In this document: positions 1 through 6,204 of the stretch, piece after piece | Numbering within the stretch: the stretch's first letter is position 1 | Layout: each line of letters starts with the position of its first letter | Assembly: GCA_009923795.1 (NCBI GenBank) | Contig: RFSU01000072.1 | Coordinates: 1 to 10,290, forward strand | Direction of reading: 5' to 3' | Source: Sphingomonadaceae bacterium | GTDB taxonomy: Bacteria; Pseudomonadota; Alphaproteobacteria; Sphingomonadales; Sphingomonadaceae | Length of the DNA stretch: 10,290 bases | Program-made: the position numbers and the translations under genes | Notes under the pieces: model-generated | What the model was told of the DNA's origin: nothing | Databases searched by the model: none | Seen by the model: only the letters and a program-made list of their open reading frames with translations

Positions 1-35
1 CCTTTTTCTTTGCGCTGAGGTGACAAGAAAAGTGC

Positions 36-64
36 AGGGCTGCGACAAGCTCAGCCCAAACGGG
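36..64. repeat. REP-like dispersed repeat, possible phaC terminator
   Basis: A 6-bp perfect inverted repeat (GGGCTG at 37-42, CAGCCC at 52-57) encloses the core CGACAAGCT and is followed by an AACGGGG tail. The arrangement (stem, CGACAAGCTC core, stem, GAACGG-like tail) closely resembles a short palindromic unit that I recall as widely dispersed between genes in sphingomonads and other proteobacteria. Read on the minus strand it lies just downstream of the phaC stop, and the second arm is followed after about five bases by TTTTCTT (25-31 on the plus strand reads AAGAAAA), so it could also act as a weak transcription terminator for phaC. Repeat membership is from memory and cannot be confirmed from one copy. 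Confidence 0.5.
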
Positions 65-83
65 GTTGGTTGAAATCGGTTCC

Positions 84-1679
84 CTACCGCGTCTTCACAT
101 AGCTCCCCGGCGCATCCTCGATCGCCTTGAGCGTCCCCGCACCCGGCACGCGCGCACCGGTGGCCGCAACCGTCTCCGGCGCCTGATCCGTCAGCCAGCC
201 GCGCCAATAGGGCCACCAGCTGCCCTTGGTTTCGCTCGCCCCGGCGATAAAATCGTCCAAGGAGGCAACGGGGGCGTCATTCGTCCAATATTGATATTTC
301 TGCGCCGAAGGCGGGTTCACCACCCCGGCAATATGGCCTGAGCCTGCGAGCAAAAACCTGTTCGGCCCGGTGAAGAGATCGCGCATCTTCCAGACGCTTT
401 GGGCCGGGGCAATATGGTCTTCCCGACCCGCCTGAATGAAGCTGGGCGTGGTCACCTTGGTCAGATCAATCGGCACACCCAGAGCCGAGAGCGCACCGGG
501 TTGAGACAATTTATTGTCGCGATACAAATCGCACAAATAGCTCAAATGCCACTTGGCGGGCAAATTGGTGACGTCGCCATTCCAATGGAGCAGATCAAAG
601 GCGGGATAGCCCTCCCCCATGAGATAGTTTTTAGAAACTGTGCTCCAAATCAGGTCATTGCCGCGCAACAGGTTAAAGGTCGCGGCCAGATAGCGCCCGT
701 CCATCACCCCGTCTTTGGCCAAAGCCTCGATGGCGGAGATATGCGCGTCATCAATGAAATTGAGCAGATCCCCTGCTTTTTCAAAATCAACTTGGGCGGT
801 GAAGAAGGTCGCGGATCGCACCTTGTCCGCTTCTCCCTTGGCCGCGAGAATGGCCAAGGTCGCCGCCAGCGTCGTCCCCGCCACGCAATAGCCAATGCTA
901 TGCACCGACGGCACGCTCAGAAGATCGCGCACCACATCTACCGCCTCAATCTGGGCGGCGATATAATCATCCCAGATCACATCGGCGAGGCTGGCATCCG
1001 CCGACTTCCAAGAGACGATGAAGACGCTGATCCCCTGATCCACGCACCATTTGATGAAACTTTTTTCAGGCGTCAGATCGAGGATATAATAGCGGTTGAT
1101 CCAGGGCGGAAAAATCACCAGCGGCGTCTTCAGGACATCAGGCGTCGTGGGCGCATAATGGATTAGCTGAAACAGCCGGGTCTGGTAAACCACCTTGCCC
1201 GGGGTGGTCGCAATATTCTCGCCAAGGCGAAAGGCAGTTGGATCTGTATGGGTCAGCTGACCCCGCTGAATATCCTCGGCCAGATGCTGAAACCCGGTCA
1301 TGAGGCTCGCCCCATTGGTTTCGACCGCACGGCGCAGCGCGACCGGATTGGTCAGCGGCGAATTGGCCGGGCTCATCGCATCGACCAAGGCGCGCACGGC
1401 AAAGAGTTGCTTGGCCTTCTCATGCGCGTCGGTGGCGGGCGCAGCTTCAGCGAGCGACATCATCTGCTCTGCCGCCATGCCATAGCCCTGACGGATCAGG
1501 TCAAACAGCGGATGGTTCCAATCCTCGCCCTGAAAGCGCCGATCCTTGGGATCGACCTTATCCCGGTTCAGGGCCGCAATCGGGGCGAGCATCTGGCCCC
1601 ACATATCCAGCATCTGTTGATAAGCGGCCAGCGGATTGGCCGGGATGGCGTCTTTGGGTTCGGTCGGCTCGGTCGTCAT
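84..1679 (-). CDS. phaC: Class I poly(3-hydroxyalkanoate) synthase PhaC
   Basis: Polymerises (R)-3-hydroxyacyl-CoA into polyhydroxyalkanoate on the surface of cytoplasmic storage granules, releasing CoA. The 531-residue protein has the helical N-terminal PhaC domain (about 40-210) followed by an alpha/beta-hydrolase catalytic domain. The lipase-like box reads GYCVAGT with the nucleophile Cys265; Asp421 (in GREDHIAP) and His449 (in GSGHIAG) complete the triad, with the same 28-residue Asp-His spacing as Cupriavidus PhaC1. The C-terminus has the family's GSWWPYW and IEDAPGSYVK signatures. The start is ambiguous: GTG at 1685 and ATGs at 1682 and 1679 are consecutive; the ATG at 1679 sits 7 bases after an AGGA ribosome site (1687-1690) and is preferred. 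Length is typical of class I, which works without a PhaE/PhaR partner. No phaA, phaB or phasin gene is nearby. The gene is divergent from alaC. Confidence 0.96.
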   Translation of the reverse strand: MTTEPTEPKDAIPANPLAAYQQMLDMWGQMLAPIAALNRDKVDPKDRRFQGEDWNHPLFDLIRQGYGMAAEQMMSLAEAAPATDAHEKAKQLFAVRALVDAMSPANSPLTNPVALRRAVETNGASLMTGFQHLAEDIQRGQLTHTDPTAFRLGENIATTPGKVVYQTRLFQLIHYAPTTPDVLKTPLVIFPPWINRYYILDLTPEKSFIKWCVDQGISVFIVSWKSADASLADVIWDDYIAAQIEAVDVVRDLLSVPSVHSIGYCVAGTTLAATLAILAAKGEADKVRSATFFTAQVDFEKAGDLLNFIDDAHISAIEALAKDGVMDGRYLAATFNLLRGNDLIWSTVSKNYLMGEGYPAFDLLHWNGDVTNLPAKWHLSYLCDLYRDNKLSQPGALSALGVPIDLTKVTTPSFIQAGREDHIAPAQSVWKMRDLFTGPNRFLLAGSGHIAGVVNPPSAQKYQYWTNDAPVASLDDFIAGASETKGSWWPYWRGWLTDQAPETVAATGARVPGAGTLKAIEDAPGSYVKTR

Positions 1680-1759
1680 CATCACGTCCTGTCGGGCCTT
1701 GGTTGCGGCAGCAGCGTTGCAATGGCATAGCGCGAAAATCCTTTAGCCGAAAGCGACCA

Positions 1760-2968
1760 ATGTCCGACGAATTCTATCGCATGAAACGCCTGCCCCCTTA
1801 TGTCATCGCCGAAGTCAATGCGATGCGGGCAGCGGCACGTGCGGCGGGTGAGGATATTATCGATCTGGGCATGGGCAATCCGGATTTGCCGCCTCCTGCG
1901 CATGTTATTGAAAAACTTGCCGAAGTTGCGCGCGATCCAAAGGCGCATGGCTATTCCGCGTCCAAGGGGATCCCGGGTCTTCGGCGCGCGCAGGCCAATT
2001 ATTATGAGCGCCGTTTTGGCGTCGATCTGGATCCCGATAGCGAAATTGTCGTGACCCTGGGGTCGAAAGAAGGCCTTGCGAATCTGGCGCAGGCGATCAC
2101 CGCGCCGGGCGATGTCGTGCTGGCACCCAACCCCAGCTACCCGATTCACACCTTTGGCTTCATCATTGCGGGCGCAACGATTCGCAGCGTCCCGACGACG
2201 CCCGATGAACGCTATTTTGAATCGCTGGAACGCGCCGTGCGCTTCACCGTGCCAAAGCCGTCGGTGCTGGTCATGGGCTATCCGTCCAACCCGACCGCCG
2301 AGGTCGTCGATCTCGCCTTTTATGAACGGGTGGTCGCCTTTGCCAAGGAACATGGCCTGTGGGTCTTGTCGGACCTTGCCTATTCAGAACTTTATTATGA
2401 TGGGCAGCCCACCCCCTCCATCCTGCAAGTCAAAGGCGCAAAGGATGTGGCGGTGGAGTTTACATCCATGTCCAAAACCTATTCCATGGCCGGATGGCGC
2501 ATCGGCTTTGCGGTCGGCAATAAAACGCTGATCGCAGCCCTCACCCGTGTGAAATCCTATCTGGATTATGGGGCCTTCACCCCCATTCAGGCGGCCGCCG
2601 TCGCCGCGCTCAATGGCCCGCAAGATATTGTGGCGGCCAATCGAGAACTCTATCGCAAGCGCCGCGATGTGCTGGTCGATAGCTTTGCCAAGGCAGGCTG
2701 GGACATTCCATCGCCGCGCGCGTCCATGTTTGCATGGGCGCCCTTGCCCCCTGCGCTCGCGCATTTGGGCAGTTTGGAGTTTTCCAAGCAATTATTAACG
2801 CAAGCGGGCGTCGCGGTCGCCGCAGGGGTTGGCTATGGCGAAGAAGGCGAAGGCTATGTCCGCATTGCCATGGTCGAAAATGAACAGCGCCTGCGCCAAG
2901 CCGCGCGCAACATCCGCAAATATTTCCAAAGCATGGGGATCAACACCCCGGCGATGAAGGACGGATAA
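1760..2968 (+). CDS. alaC: AlaC-type PLP-dependent aminotransferase (alanine transaminase family)
   Basis: A fold-type I, class I/II aminotransferase of 402 residues. It follows E. coli AlaC (YfdZ) closely as I recall it: RLPPYV near residue 10, DLGMGNPD at 35-42, HGYS(A/T)S+GIP at 63-72, GSKEGLA at 101-107, PNPSYPIH at 123-130 and YPSNPTA at 174-180. The PLP Schiff-base lysine is Lys239 in SMSKTYSMAGWR, with Asn177, Asp205, Tyr208 and Arg247 as cofactor contacts and Arg368 as the likely substrate-carboxylate arginine. AlaC makes alanine from pyruvate and glutamate; relatives are often auto-annotated as LL-diaminopimelate aminotransferase, so substrate is not certain. The ATG at 1760 is chosen because family similarity begins there; an in-frame TTG at 1703 would add 19 residues unlike the family. 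No strong ribosome site is seen. It probably forms a two-gene operon with the thioesterase 4 bases downstream. Confidence 0.88.
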   Translation: MSDEFYRMKRLPPYVIAEVNAMRAAARAAGEDIIDLGMGNPDLPPPAHVIEKLAEVARDPKAHGYSASKGIPGLRRAQANYYERRFGVDLDPDSEIVVTLGSKEGLANLAQAITAPGDVVLAPNPSYPIHTFGFIIAGATIRSVPTTPDERYFESLERAVRFTVPKPSVLVMGYPSNPTAEVVDLAFYERVVAFAKEHGLWVLSDLAYSELYYDGQPTPSILQVKGAKDVAVEFTSMSKTYSMAGWRIGFAVGNKTLIAALTRVKSYLDYGAFTPIQAAAVAALNGPQDIVAANRELYRKRRDVLVDSFAKAGWDIPSPRASMFAWAPLPPALAHLGSLEFSKQLLTQAGVAVAAGVGYGEEGEGYVRIAMVENEQRLRQAARNIRKYFQSMGINTPAMKDG

Positions 2969-2972
2969 TCCG

Positions 2973-3437
2973 ATGACGCAAGGGGGCTTTGCATTTTGCC
3001 ATCGATTTCGCGTGCGCTGGTCAGAAGTGGATCCGCAGAACGTCGTCTTCAACGCGCGCTATCTCGATTATGCCGATCTGGGCATCACTGAATATTGGCG
3101 GCATGTTGATTTCCGCAATTCAGGCGGGGCAGGACCCATGGATTTTCACGTCGCCCATGCCGAAGTCGCGTTCAAGAAGCCGATCAAACCCGATGAGCTG
3201 ATCGAAATCTGGTGCAAGACCGAACGGTTCGGCACCACATCCATGACCATCGTCATGCACCTCTGCGGCGCAGGATCCCAAGGCGAAGACCTGCGCGCCG
3301 AAATCCGCGAAGTGCATGTTCTGGTTGATCTGGACACACACAAACCCAAACCCATCCCAGATGGCGTCCGCATTCGCTTTGCCGCCTTTGACGCACAGGC
3401 CGATGTGGTGATGTCGGGGGAGGCCTTGGCGCGCTAA
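2973..3437 (+). CDS. Acyl-CoA thioesterase-like protein, 4HBT/YbgC hotdog family
   Basis: A 154-residue single-domain hotdog protein. The N-terminal segment carries the 4-hydroxybenzoyl-CoA thioesterase signature: VRWSEVDPQNVVFNARYLDY, in which Asp20 matches the catalytic aspartate and is followed by the N-x-x-x-Y pattern (Asn27, Tyr30) that starts the long hotdog helix. The rest alternates strands as expected (AEVAFKKPIKPDELIEI; AEIREVHVLVDL). Such enzymes hydrolyse acyl-CoA or aryl-CoA thioesters in the cytoplasm; the acyl group cannot be read from sequence. No signal peptide or membrane segment is seen. The ATG lies 4 bases after the alaC stop, with no strong ribosome site of its own, so translation is probably coupled to alaC. 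A link between the two products (for example CoA salvage) is not evident. Confidence 0.85.
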   Translation: MTQGGFAFCHRFRVRWSEVDPQNVVFNARYLDYADLGITEYWRHVDFRNSGGAGPMDFHVAHAEVAFKKPIKPDELIEIWCKTERFGTTSMTIVMHLCGAGSQGEDLRAEIREVHVLVDLDTHKPKPIPDGVRIRFAAFDAQADVVMSGEALAR

Positions 3438-3450
3438 ACCCGCCGCCCAA

Positions 3451-3489
3451 TAAAAAGGGCAGCCGGCGGAAGAGTGTCCGCGGCTGCCC
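3451..3489 (-). terminator. Strong intrinsic terminator, mainly serving the minus-strand gene
   Basis: GGGCAGCC (3457-3464) pairs with GGCTGCCC (3482-3489), and GCGGA (3466-3470) with TCCGC (3477-3481), with one bulged G and a six-base loop. Read on the minus strand the stem is followed by TTTTTA (complement of 3451-3456), a classic intrinsic terminator for the secreted-protein gene ending at 3537. On the plus strand only a short TTT follows, so it may also end the alaC-thioesterase transcript, less efficiently. Confidence 0.88.
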
Positions 3490-3536
3490 GAATTTGCCCG
3501 AGATAGGGGGGATATCGTCAGGCGGTAGATGTTGGC

Positions 3537-3851
3537 TTAGCGTGCCTTTTCGTTGCACTTGGCCAGCTGGTCCGACGTGAAGTCAGTGCCATTGGCCGAG
3601 AAGCTGGAAATTTTGCCAATTTCACGTGCAGCCGAGGAGCAGACGATTTCTGCACGGCTGGTCGCCTTCGTCGCGATCCAGGCATCGCCCGAACGCTTCC
3701 AAAGAACGTCTCGTGCGACAACGCTGTTGCCCGAAACAGCGGCTTCAGGGACCAGGCGATAGCCGGGGGTGCTGGCAAAGGCGGTGGTCGCCGAACCGGC
3801 GAAAAGAGTAGCAGAGGTGGCGATTGCAGCCAGAGCAATGAGGATACGCAT
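3537..3851 (-). CDS. Small exported protein, resembles CC_3452 family
   Basis: A 104-residue preprotein with a clear Sec signal peptide: Met-Arg, a hydrophobic core at about 3-18, and an A-F-A cleavage site after residue 26, leaving about 78 residues in the periplasm or outside. The mature part has two cysteines (Cys71 and Cys99) that could form a disulfide. The pattern V-x-W near 49-51, SRAEIVCSSAAREIGKISSF at 65-84 and LAKCN at 96-100 resembles the small CC_3452 family of Caulobacter and sphingomonads, as I recall it; no function is known to me for that family. The ATG at 3851 is preferred because the signal peptide starts there and AAAGGA lies 9 bases upstream. It is divergent from the HxlR-type regulator and ends at a strong hairpin terminator, so it is probably transcribed alone. 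Confidence 0.8.
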   Translation of the reverse strand: MRILIALAAIATSATLFAGSATTAFASTPGYRLVPEAAVSGNSVVARDVLWKRSGDAWIATKATSRAEIVCSSAAREIGKISSFSANGTDFTSDQLAKCNEKAR

Positions 3852-3903
3852 GGGGGGAGGTCCTTTCTTATTTAAGTTGCGAATCAATACCTATATAATT
3901 AGA

Positions 3904-3931
3904 TTGCAAGTTGCAACTAAAAACTTAAAAT
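3904..3931 (+). promoter_or_regulatory. Candidate promoter of the HxlR-type regulator gene
   Basis: TTGCAA (3904-3909, four of six against TTGACA) is separated by 16 bases from TAAAAT (3926-3931, five of six against TATAAT). It lies in the AT-rich divergent region between the secreted-protein gene and the regulator. The same stretch contains two TTGCAA copies one base apart (3904-3909 and 3911-3916) and the perfect 10-bp palindrome AGTTGCAACT (3909-3918). These could be protein-binding sites for either direction. Inference from motif match only. Confidence 0.4.
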
Positions 3932-3949
3932 AATTTGTGTCACGCTAGA

Positions 3950-3965
3950 ATCAGGTTAGCCTGAT
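3950..3965. promoter_or_regulatory. Candidate operator upstream of the HxlR-type gene
   Basis: A perfect 6-bp inverted repeat, ATCAGG then TTAG then CCTGAT, lies just downstream of the predicted promoter and 33 bases before the preferred start codon. HxlR-family proteins are dimeric winged-helix regulators that often control their own gene and a divergent neighbour, so this dyad is a reasonable autoregulatory site. No family consensus was available to compare, so this is inference. Confidence 0.35.
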
Positions 3966-3998
3966 GCGCGTTACATGGGTGTGAAAGGTTTGAATTCA

Positions 3999-4487
3999 AT
4001 GGGCGATTTGCGGGAAGACCTCTCTAACATCGATTGCGGCCTCCCCGCCGCGCTTGAAGCAACGGGGGAACGCTGGTCTTTCCTGATCCTGCGTGCGGCG
4101 TTTAACGGCCTGCATCATTTTGAAGAATTTCAGTCGACGCTAGGCATTGCCCGCAACATTCTGGCCAATCGCCTCGGTCGGCTGGTCGATCACGGCATTT
4201 TGGCGCGCGAACCTATGCCCAAAGATCGGCGCAAGATTGAATATCGCCTCACGGAAAAGGGAGCTGCCCTGCTTCCGGCCATGCTGGCGCTGCGCCAATG
4301 GGGGGAGACTTGGGAAACGGGCGTTCCGTCCACCCCCGTTCTGGTCGACAAGCGCGACGGCCAGCCGATTCGCAAAATCGACATTCAGGCGCATGACGGG
4401 CGCTTGCTCCAGCTGGAGGATCTGAGCTGGAAGCACACCCACGAAATTACACCGCTGGAAGTGCCCAAGCTGCATATTGTGGCCTAA
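3999..4487 (+). CDS. HxlR-family winged helix-turn-helix transcriptional regulator
   Basis: A 162-residue regulator with the complete HxlR (MarR-like winged-helix) domain at about 10-105: Cys13 near the N-terminus, the GERWSFLILRAAFNG helix (23-37), HFEEFQSTLGIARNILANRL as the DNA-reading helix-turn-helix (40-59), the LVDHGIL and EYRLTEKG wing (62-88), and the LLPAMLALRQWGE dimer helix (91-103). A further 60 residues extend beyond the minimal domain, as in many alphaproteobacterial members. Cys13 is at the position where some family members sense electrophiles or oxidants; sensing here is inference. The ATG at 3999 is preceded by AAGG 10 bases upstream; an in-frame ATG at 3975 is an alternative. 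It is divergent from the small secreted protein, a possible target. It ends in a terminator shared with rpoZ. Confidence 0.92.
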   Translation: MGDLREDLSNIDCGLPAALEATGERWSFLILRAAFNGLHHFEEFQSTLGIARNILANRLGRLVDHGILAREPMPKDRRKIEYRLTEKGAALLPAMLALRQWGETWETGVPSTPVLVDKRDGQPIRKIDIQAHDGRLLQLEDLSWKHTHEITPLEVPKLHIVA

Positions 4488-4502
4488 GGCCCAGACCAAA
4501 AG

Positions 4503-4539
4503 AAAAGGCCCGCACGCTTTAGCGCCGGGCCTTTTTCTT
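4503..4539. terminator. Bidirectional intrinsic terminator between HxlR-type gene and rpoZ
   Basis: A 10-bp perfect stem (AAAAGGCCCG at 4503-4512 with CGGGCCTTTT at 4526-4535) is capped by CGC/GCG around a TTTA loop. It is followed by TTTTTCTT on the plus strand and, because the stem starts with AAAA, by TTTT on the minus strand, so it can end both convergent transcripts. The stop codon of the rpoZ reading frame as found here lies inside its loop, which is abnormal (see rpoZ). Confidence 0.9.
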
Positions 4540-4878
4540 AGTCAGCTGCGGTCGACGACTCAGTCGTAATCGCCGCCCAGATTCTGGTTCCGGGGCGGGG
4601 CCGCTGCGGTCAAGCGGCGAGGTCATTTCATCCGATTCGACTTCATCATCGATGCGGACACGCTGCAAGCCGCCGACAATCGCTTCTTGAAGTTCTGCTG
4701 GAATAACCAGCTCATCCGCGATTTCACGCAGGGCAACAACGGGGTTCTTATCCCGGTCCCGGTCGAGCAAAAGTTCAGCACCGCCCGAAATCTGGCGGGC
4801 CCGCTGGGCCGCCACGAGCACGAGGTCAAACCGGTTCGAAACCTTGTCGACACAATCTTCAACAGTCACGCGCGCCAT
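4519..4878 (-). CDS. rpoZ: RNA polymerase omega subunit RpoZ, apparently frameshifted near 3' end
   Basis: Omega is the small subunit that helps fold and hold beta-prime in RNA polymerase. The N-terminal 80 residues are unmistakable: MARVTVEDCVDKVSNRFDLV, then AAQRARQISGG and DKNPVVALREIADE. The ATG at 4878 is preceded by GGAGA about 7 bases upstream. The tail is abnormal: after about residue 88 the frame gives a Pro/Arg-rich stretch ending TKKKARR, and runs into the intrinsic terminator. Shifting frame by one base at the AA pair 4612-4613 (TT on the coding strand) gives instead LTAAAPPRNQNLGGDYD and a TGA at 4562-4560, 25 bases before the terminator, for a 105-residue protein. That tail matches sphingomonad omega subunits as I remember them. 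The core needed for polymerase binding is intact, so the protein may still work. Either a true indel or a sequencing error explains it. Confidence 0.93.
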   Translation of the reverse strand: MARVTVEDCVDKVSNRFDLVLVAAQRARQISGGAELLLDRDRDKNPVVALREIADELVIPAELQEAIVGGLQRVRIDDEVESDEMTSPLDRSGPAPEPESGRRLRLSRRPQLTKKKARR

Positions 4879-4916
4879 CGAGCGTCTCCAATCTTCACCA
4901 ATTCGGGAAAGGGGAT

Positions 4917-4945
4917 TAACTAACAGTCTCTTGCGCTTCTGTCAA
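4917..4945 (-). promoter_or_regulatory. Candidate rpoZ promoter
   Basis: On the minus strand a perfect TTGACA -35 hexamer (complement of 4940-4945) is followed after 17 bases by TAGTTA (4917-4922), or after 19 bases by GTTAAT (4915-4920), as the -10. Either places the transcript start some 30 bases upstream of the rpoZ ATG. The -35 is convincing; the -10 is weak. Confidence 0.55.
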
Positions 4946-4966
4946 GAATTTGGCCATTTAGGCCGG

Positions 4967-6172
4967 GTGAGCGCCCTGCCCCCTTTTGATCCAATATCGG
5001 TGAAGATCGCCGATCACAGGCTGGATATCCATATCTCTGGTGACGCGCGCCTCGCGGCATTGCTCGACGCAATCGACTCGGCGCGCACAAGCCTGCGCCT
5101 TATCTTTTACATATACGTCGATGAAGCGGTCGGCCGCCTTGTCCGCGATGCGTTGGTGCGCGCCTGCGTGCGCGGCGTGTCTGTTGCGCTGGTGATTGAT
5201 GGCTTTGGTAGTAGCGACCTTGCCGACAGCTTTCTCCAACCTTTGCGTGAAGCAGGCGCGCGGGTGGACCGCTTTATTCCCAATAAGGGCAGGCGTTACC
5301 TGCTGCGCAATCACCAGAAAATCCTGATCGCCGATGACGAGACAGCCCTGATCGGCGGCGCCAATATCGCGGCGGACTATTACCAGGATGGGCCATTGGG
5401 CGACCATTGGCATGACCTGCTGGCGACGCTGACAGGACCCAAAGTTGCGCCGCTTTCGGCCTATGTCGATGCGCTGCTGAACTGGATCCGCAGCGACAAG
5501 CAGAGCATTCGCGCTTTGCAGCGCCTGTTATCGGCGGGCAGCACATCAGACGGCCCCATTGGCTGGCGCATGGGCGGCCCGTTTGAGCGGCTTAACCCCT
5601 TTGCCAGAGCGTTGCGCGCCGATCTCGATCAGGCCCGGCAGGTCGATATGATCCAGGCCTATTTCGCGCCCGACTTCTCGTTTTTACGGCGGCTGGCCCG
5701 CGTGGCGCGGCGCGGCCGCCTGTTGCTGGTGACCGCCGCCCGATCAGACAATACAACAACCGTGGCGGCCGCGCGTCATTGCTATGGGCGGCTATTGCGC
5801 GGGGGGGCGGAGATTTATGAATATCGCCCCGCGCGCCTGCACATGAAGCTGATCATTGCGGACAGCATCGTCTATATTGGCTCCGCCAATTATGACACGC
5901 GCAGCATTTTCTTAAATGTCGAAGTGATGCTGCGGATCGACAATGCAGGCCTTGCAGATCAAATGCGGGCCTTGGCCCAAGCCCATTTGCCCCAATGTCA
6001 GAAGATTGATCAGCATTGGCTTAAGCGCGTGTCCGGCCGGTTCCGCCGCCTGCGCTGGTTTCTCGCTTATTTTCTGTTCACCACCATCGACTATACAATT
6101 ACACGGCGGTTCAACATTGGCCCGGACCGCCGCGCCGGGAGATTGCGCCAGCTTGGCACGGACAAAGATTGA
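4967..6172 (+). CDS. Phospholipase D-family, cardiolipin synthase-like protein
   Basis: A 401-residue protein with two PLD catalytic HxKxxxxD motifs, His116-Lys118-Asp123 (NHQKILIADD, followed by IGGANIAADYY) and His292-Lys294-Asp299 (LHMKLIIADS, followed by IGSANYDTRS). Two such motifs on one chain make a complete active site. The layout (FYIYVDEAVGRLVRDAL before motif 1, YFAPDFSFLRRLARVARRG between the domains) is that of bacterial cardiolipin synthases, which join phospholipids by transesterification at the inner membrane. The usual N-terminal membrane hairpin of ClsA is absent, so it is closer to ClsB/ClsC; a hydrophobic stretch at about 363-377 (LRWFLAYFLFTT) may touch the membrane. The GTG at 4967 is preferred: the only upstream ATG (4844) lies inside rpoZ on the other strand. 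The start is the weakest part of this call. It is followed by a small exported protein, probably in one operon. Confidence 0.87.
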   Translation: MSALPPFDPISVKIADHRLDIHISGDARLAALLDAIDSARTSLRLIFYIYVDEAVGRLVRDALVRACVRGVSVALVIDGFGSSDLADSFLQPLREAGARVDRFIPNKGRRYLLRNHQKILIADDETALIGGANIAADYYQDGPLGDHWHDLLATLTGPKVAPLSAYVDALLNWIRSDKQSIRALQRLLSAGSTSDGPIGWRMGGPFERLNPFARALRADLDQARQVDMIQAYFAPDFSFLRRLARVARRGRLLLVTAARSDNTTTVAAARHCYGRLLRGGAEIYEYRPARLHMKLIIADSIVYIGSANYDTRSIFLNVEVMLRIDNAGLADQMRALAQAHLPQCQKIDQHWLKRVSGRFRRLRWFLAYFLFTTIDYTITRRFNIGPDRRAGRLRQLGTDKD

Positions 6173-6204
6173 CGCGAGATGGCCGCATTGCCAATCAGCC
6201 CGCC

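Noticed and set aside
2..32. Short inverted repeat of CTTTTTCTT and AAGAAAAG near the left edge.
   Set aside because: Low-complexity A/T-run arms with a bulge; easily arises by chance and no gene to which it belongs is visible.
399..1166. A 255-codon open frame opposite phaC.
   Set aside because: It lies wholly within phaC on the other strand with no domain features; phaC is certain.
1682..2353. A 223-codon open frame opposite the start of alaC.
   Set aside because: Lies in the antisense strand of a well-supported aminotransferase; composition reflects codon bias only.
4605..4625. Programmed ribosomal frameshifting in rpoZ.
   Set aside because: There is no slippery heptamer, no stimulatory stem or Shine-Dalgarno-like signal just upstream, and no known precedent for rpoZ; an indel or a sequencing error is simpler.
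4844..4966. Upstream ATG extension of the PLD-like protein (41 extra residues).
   Set aside because: It would start inside rpoZ on the opposite strand and cross the rpoZ promoter; the extra residues look like non-coding sequence.
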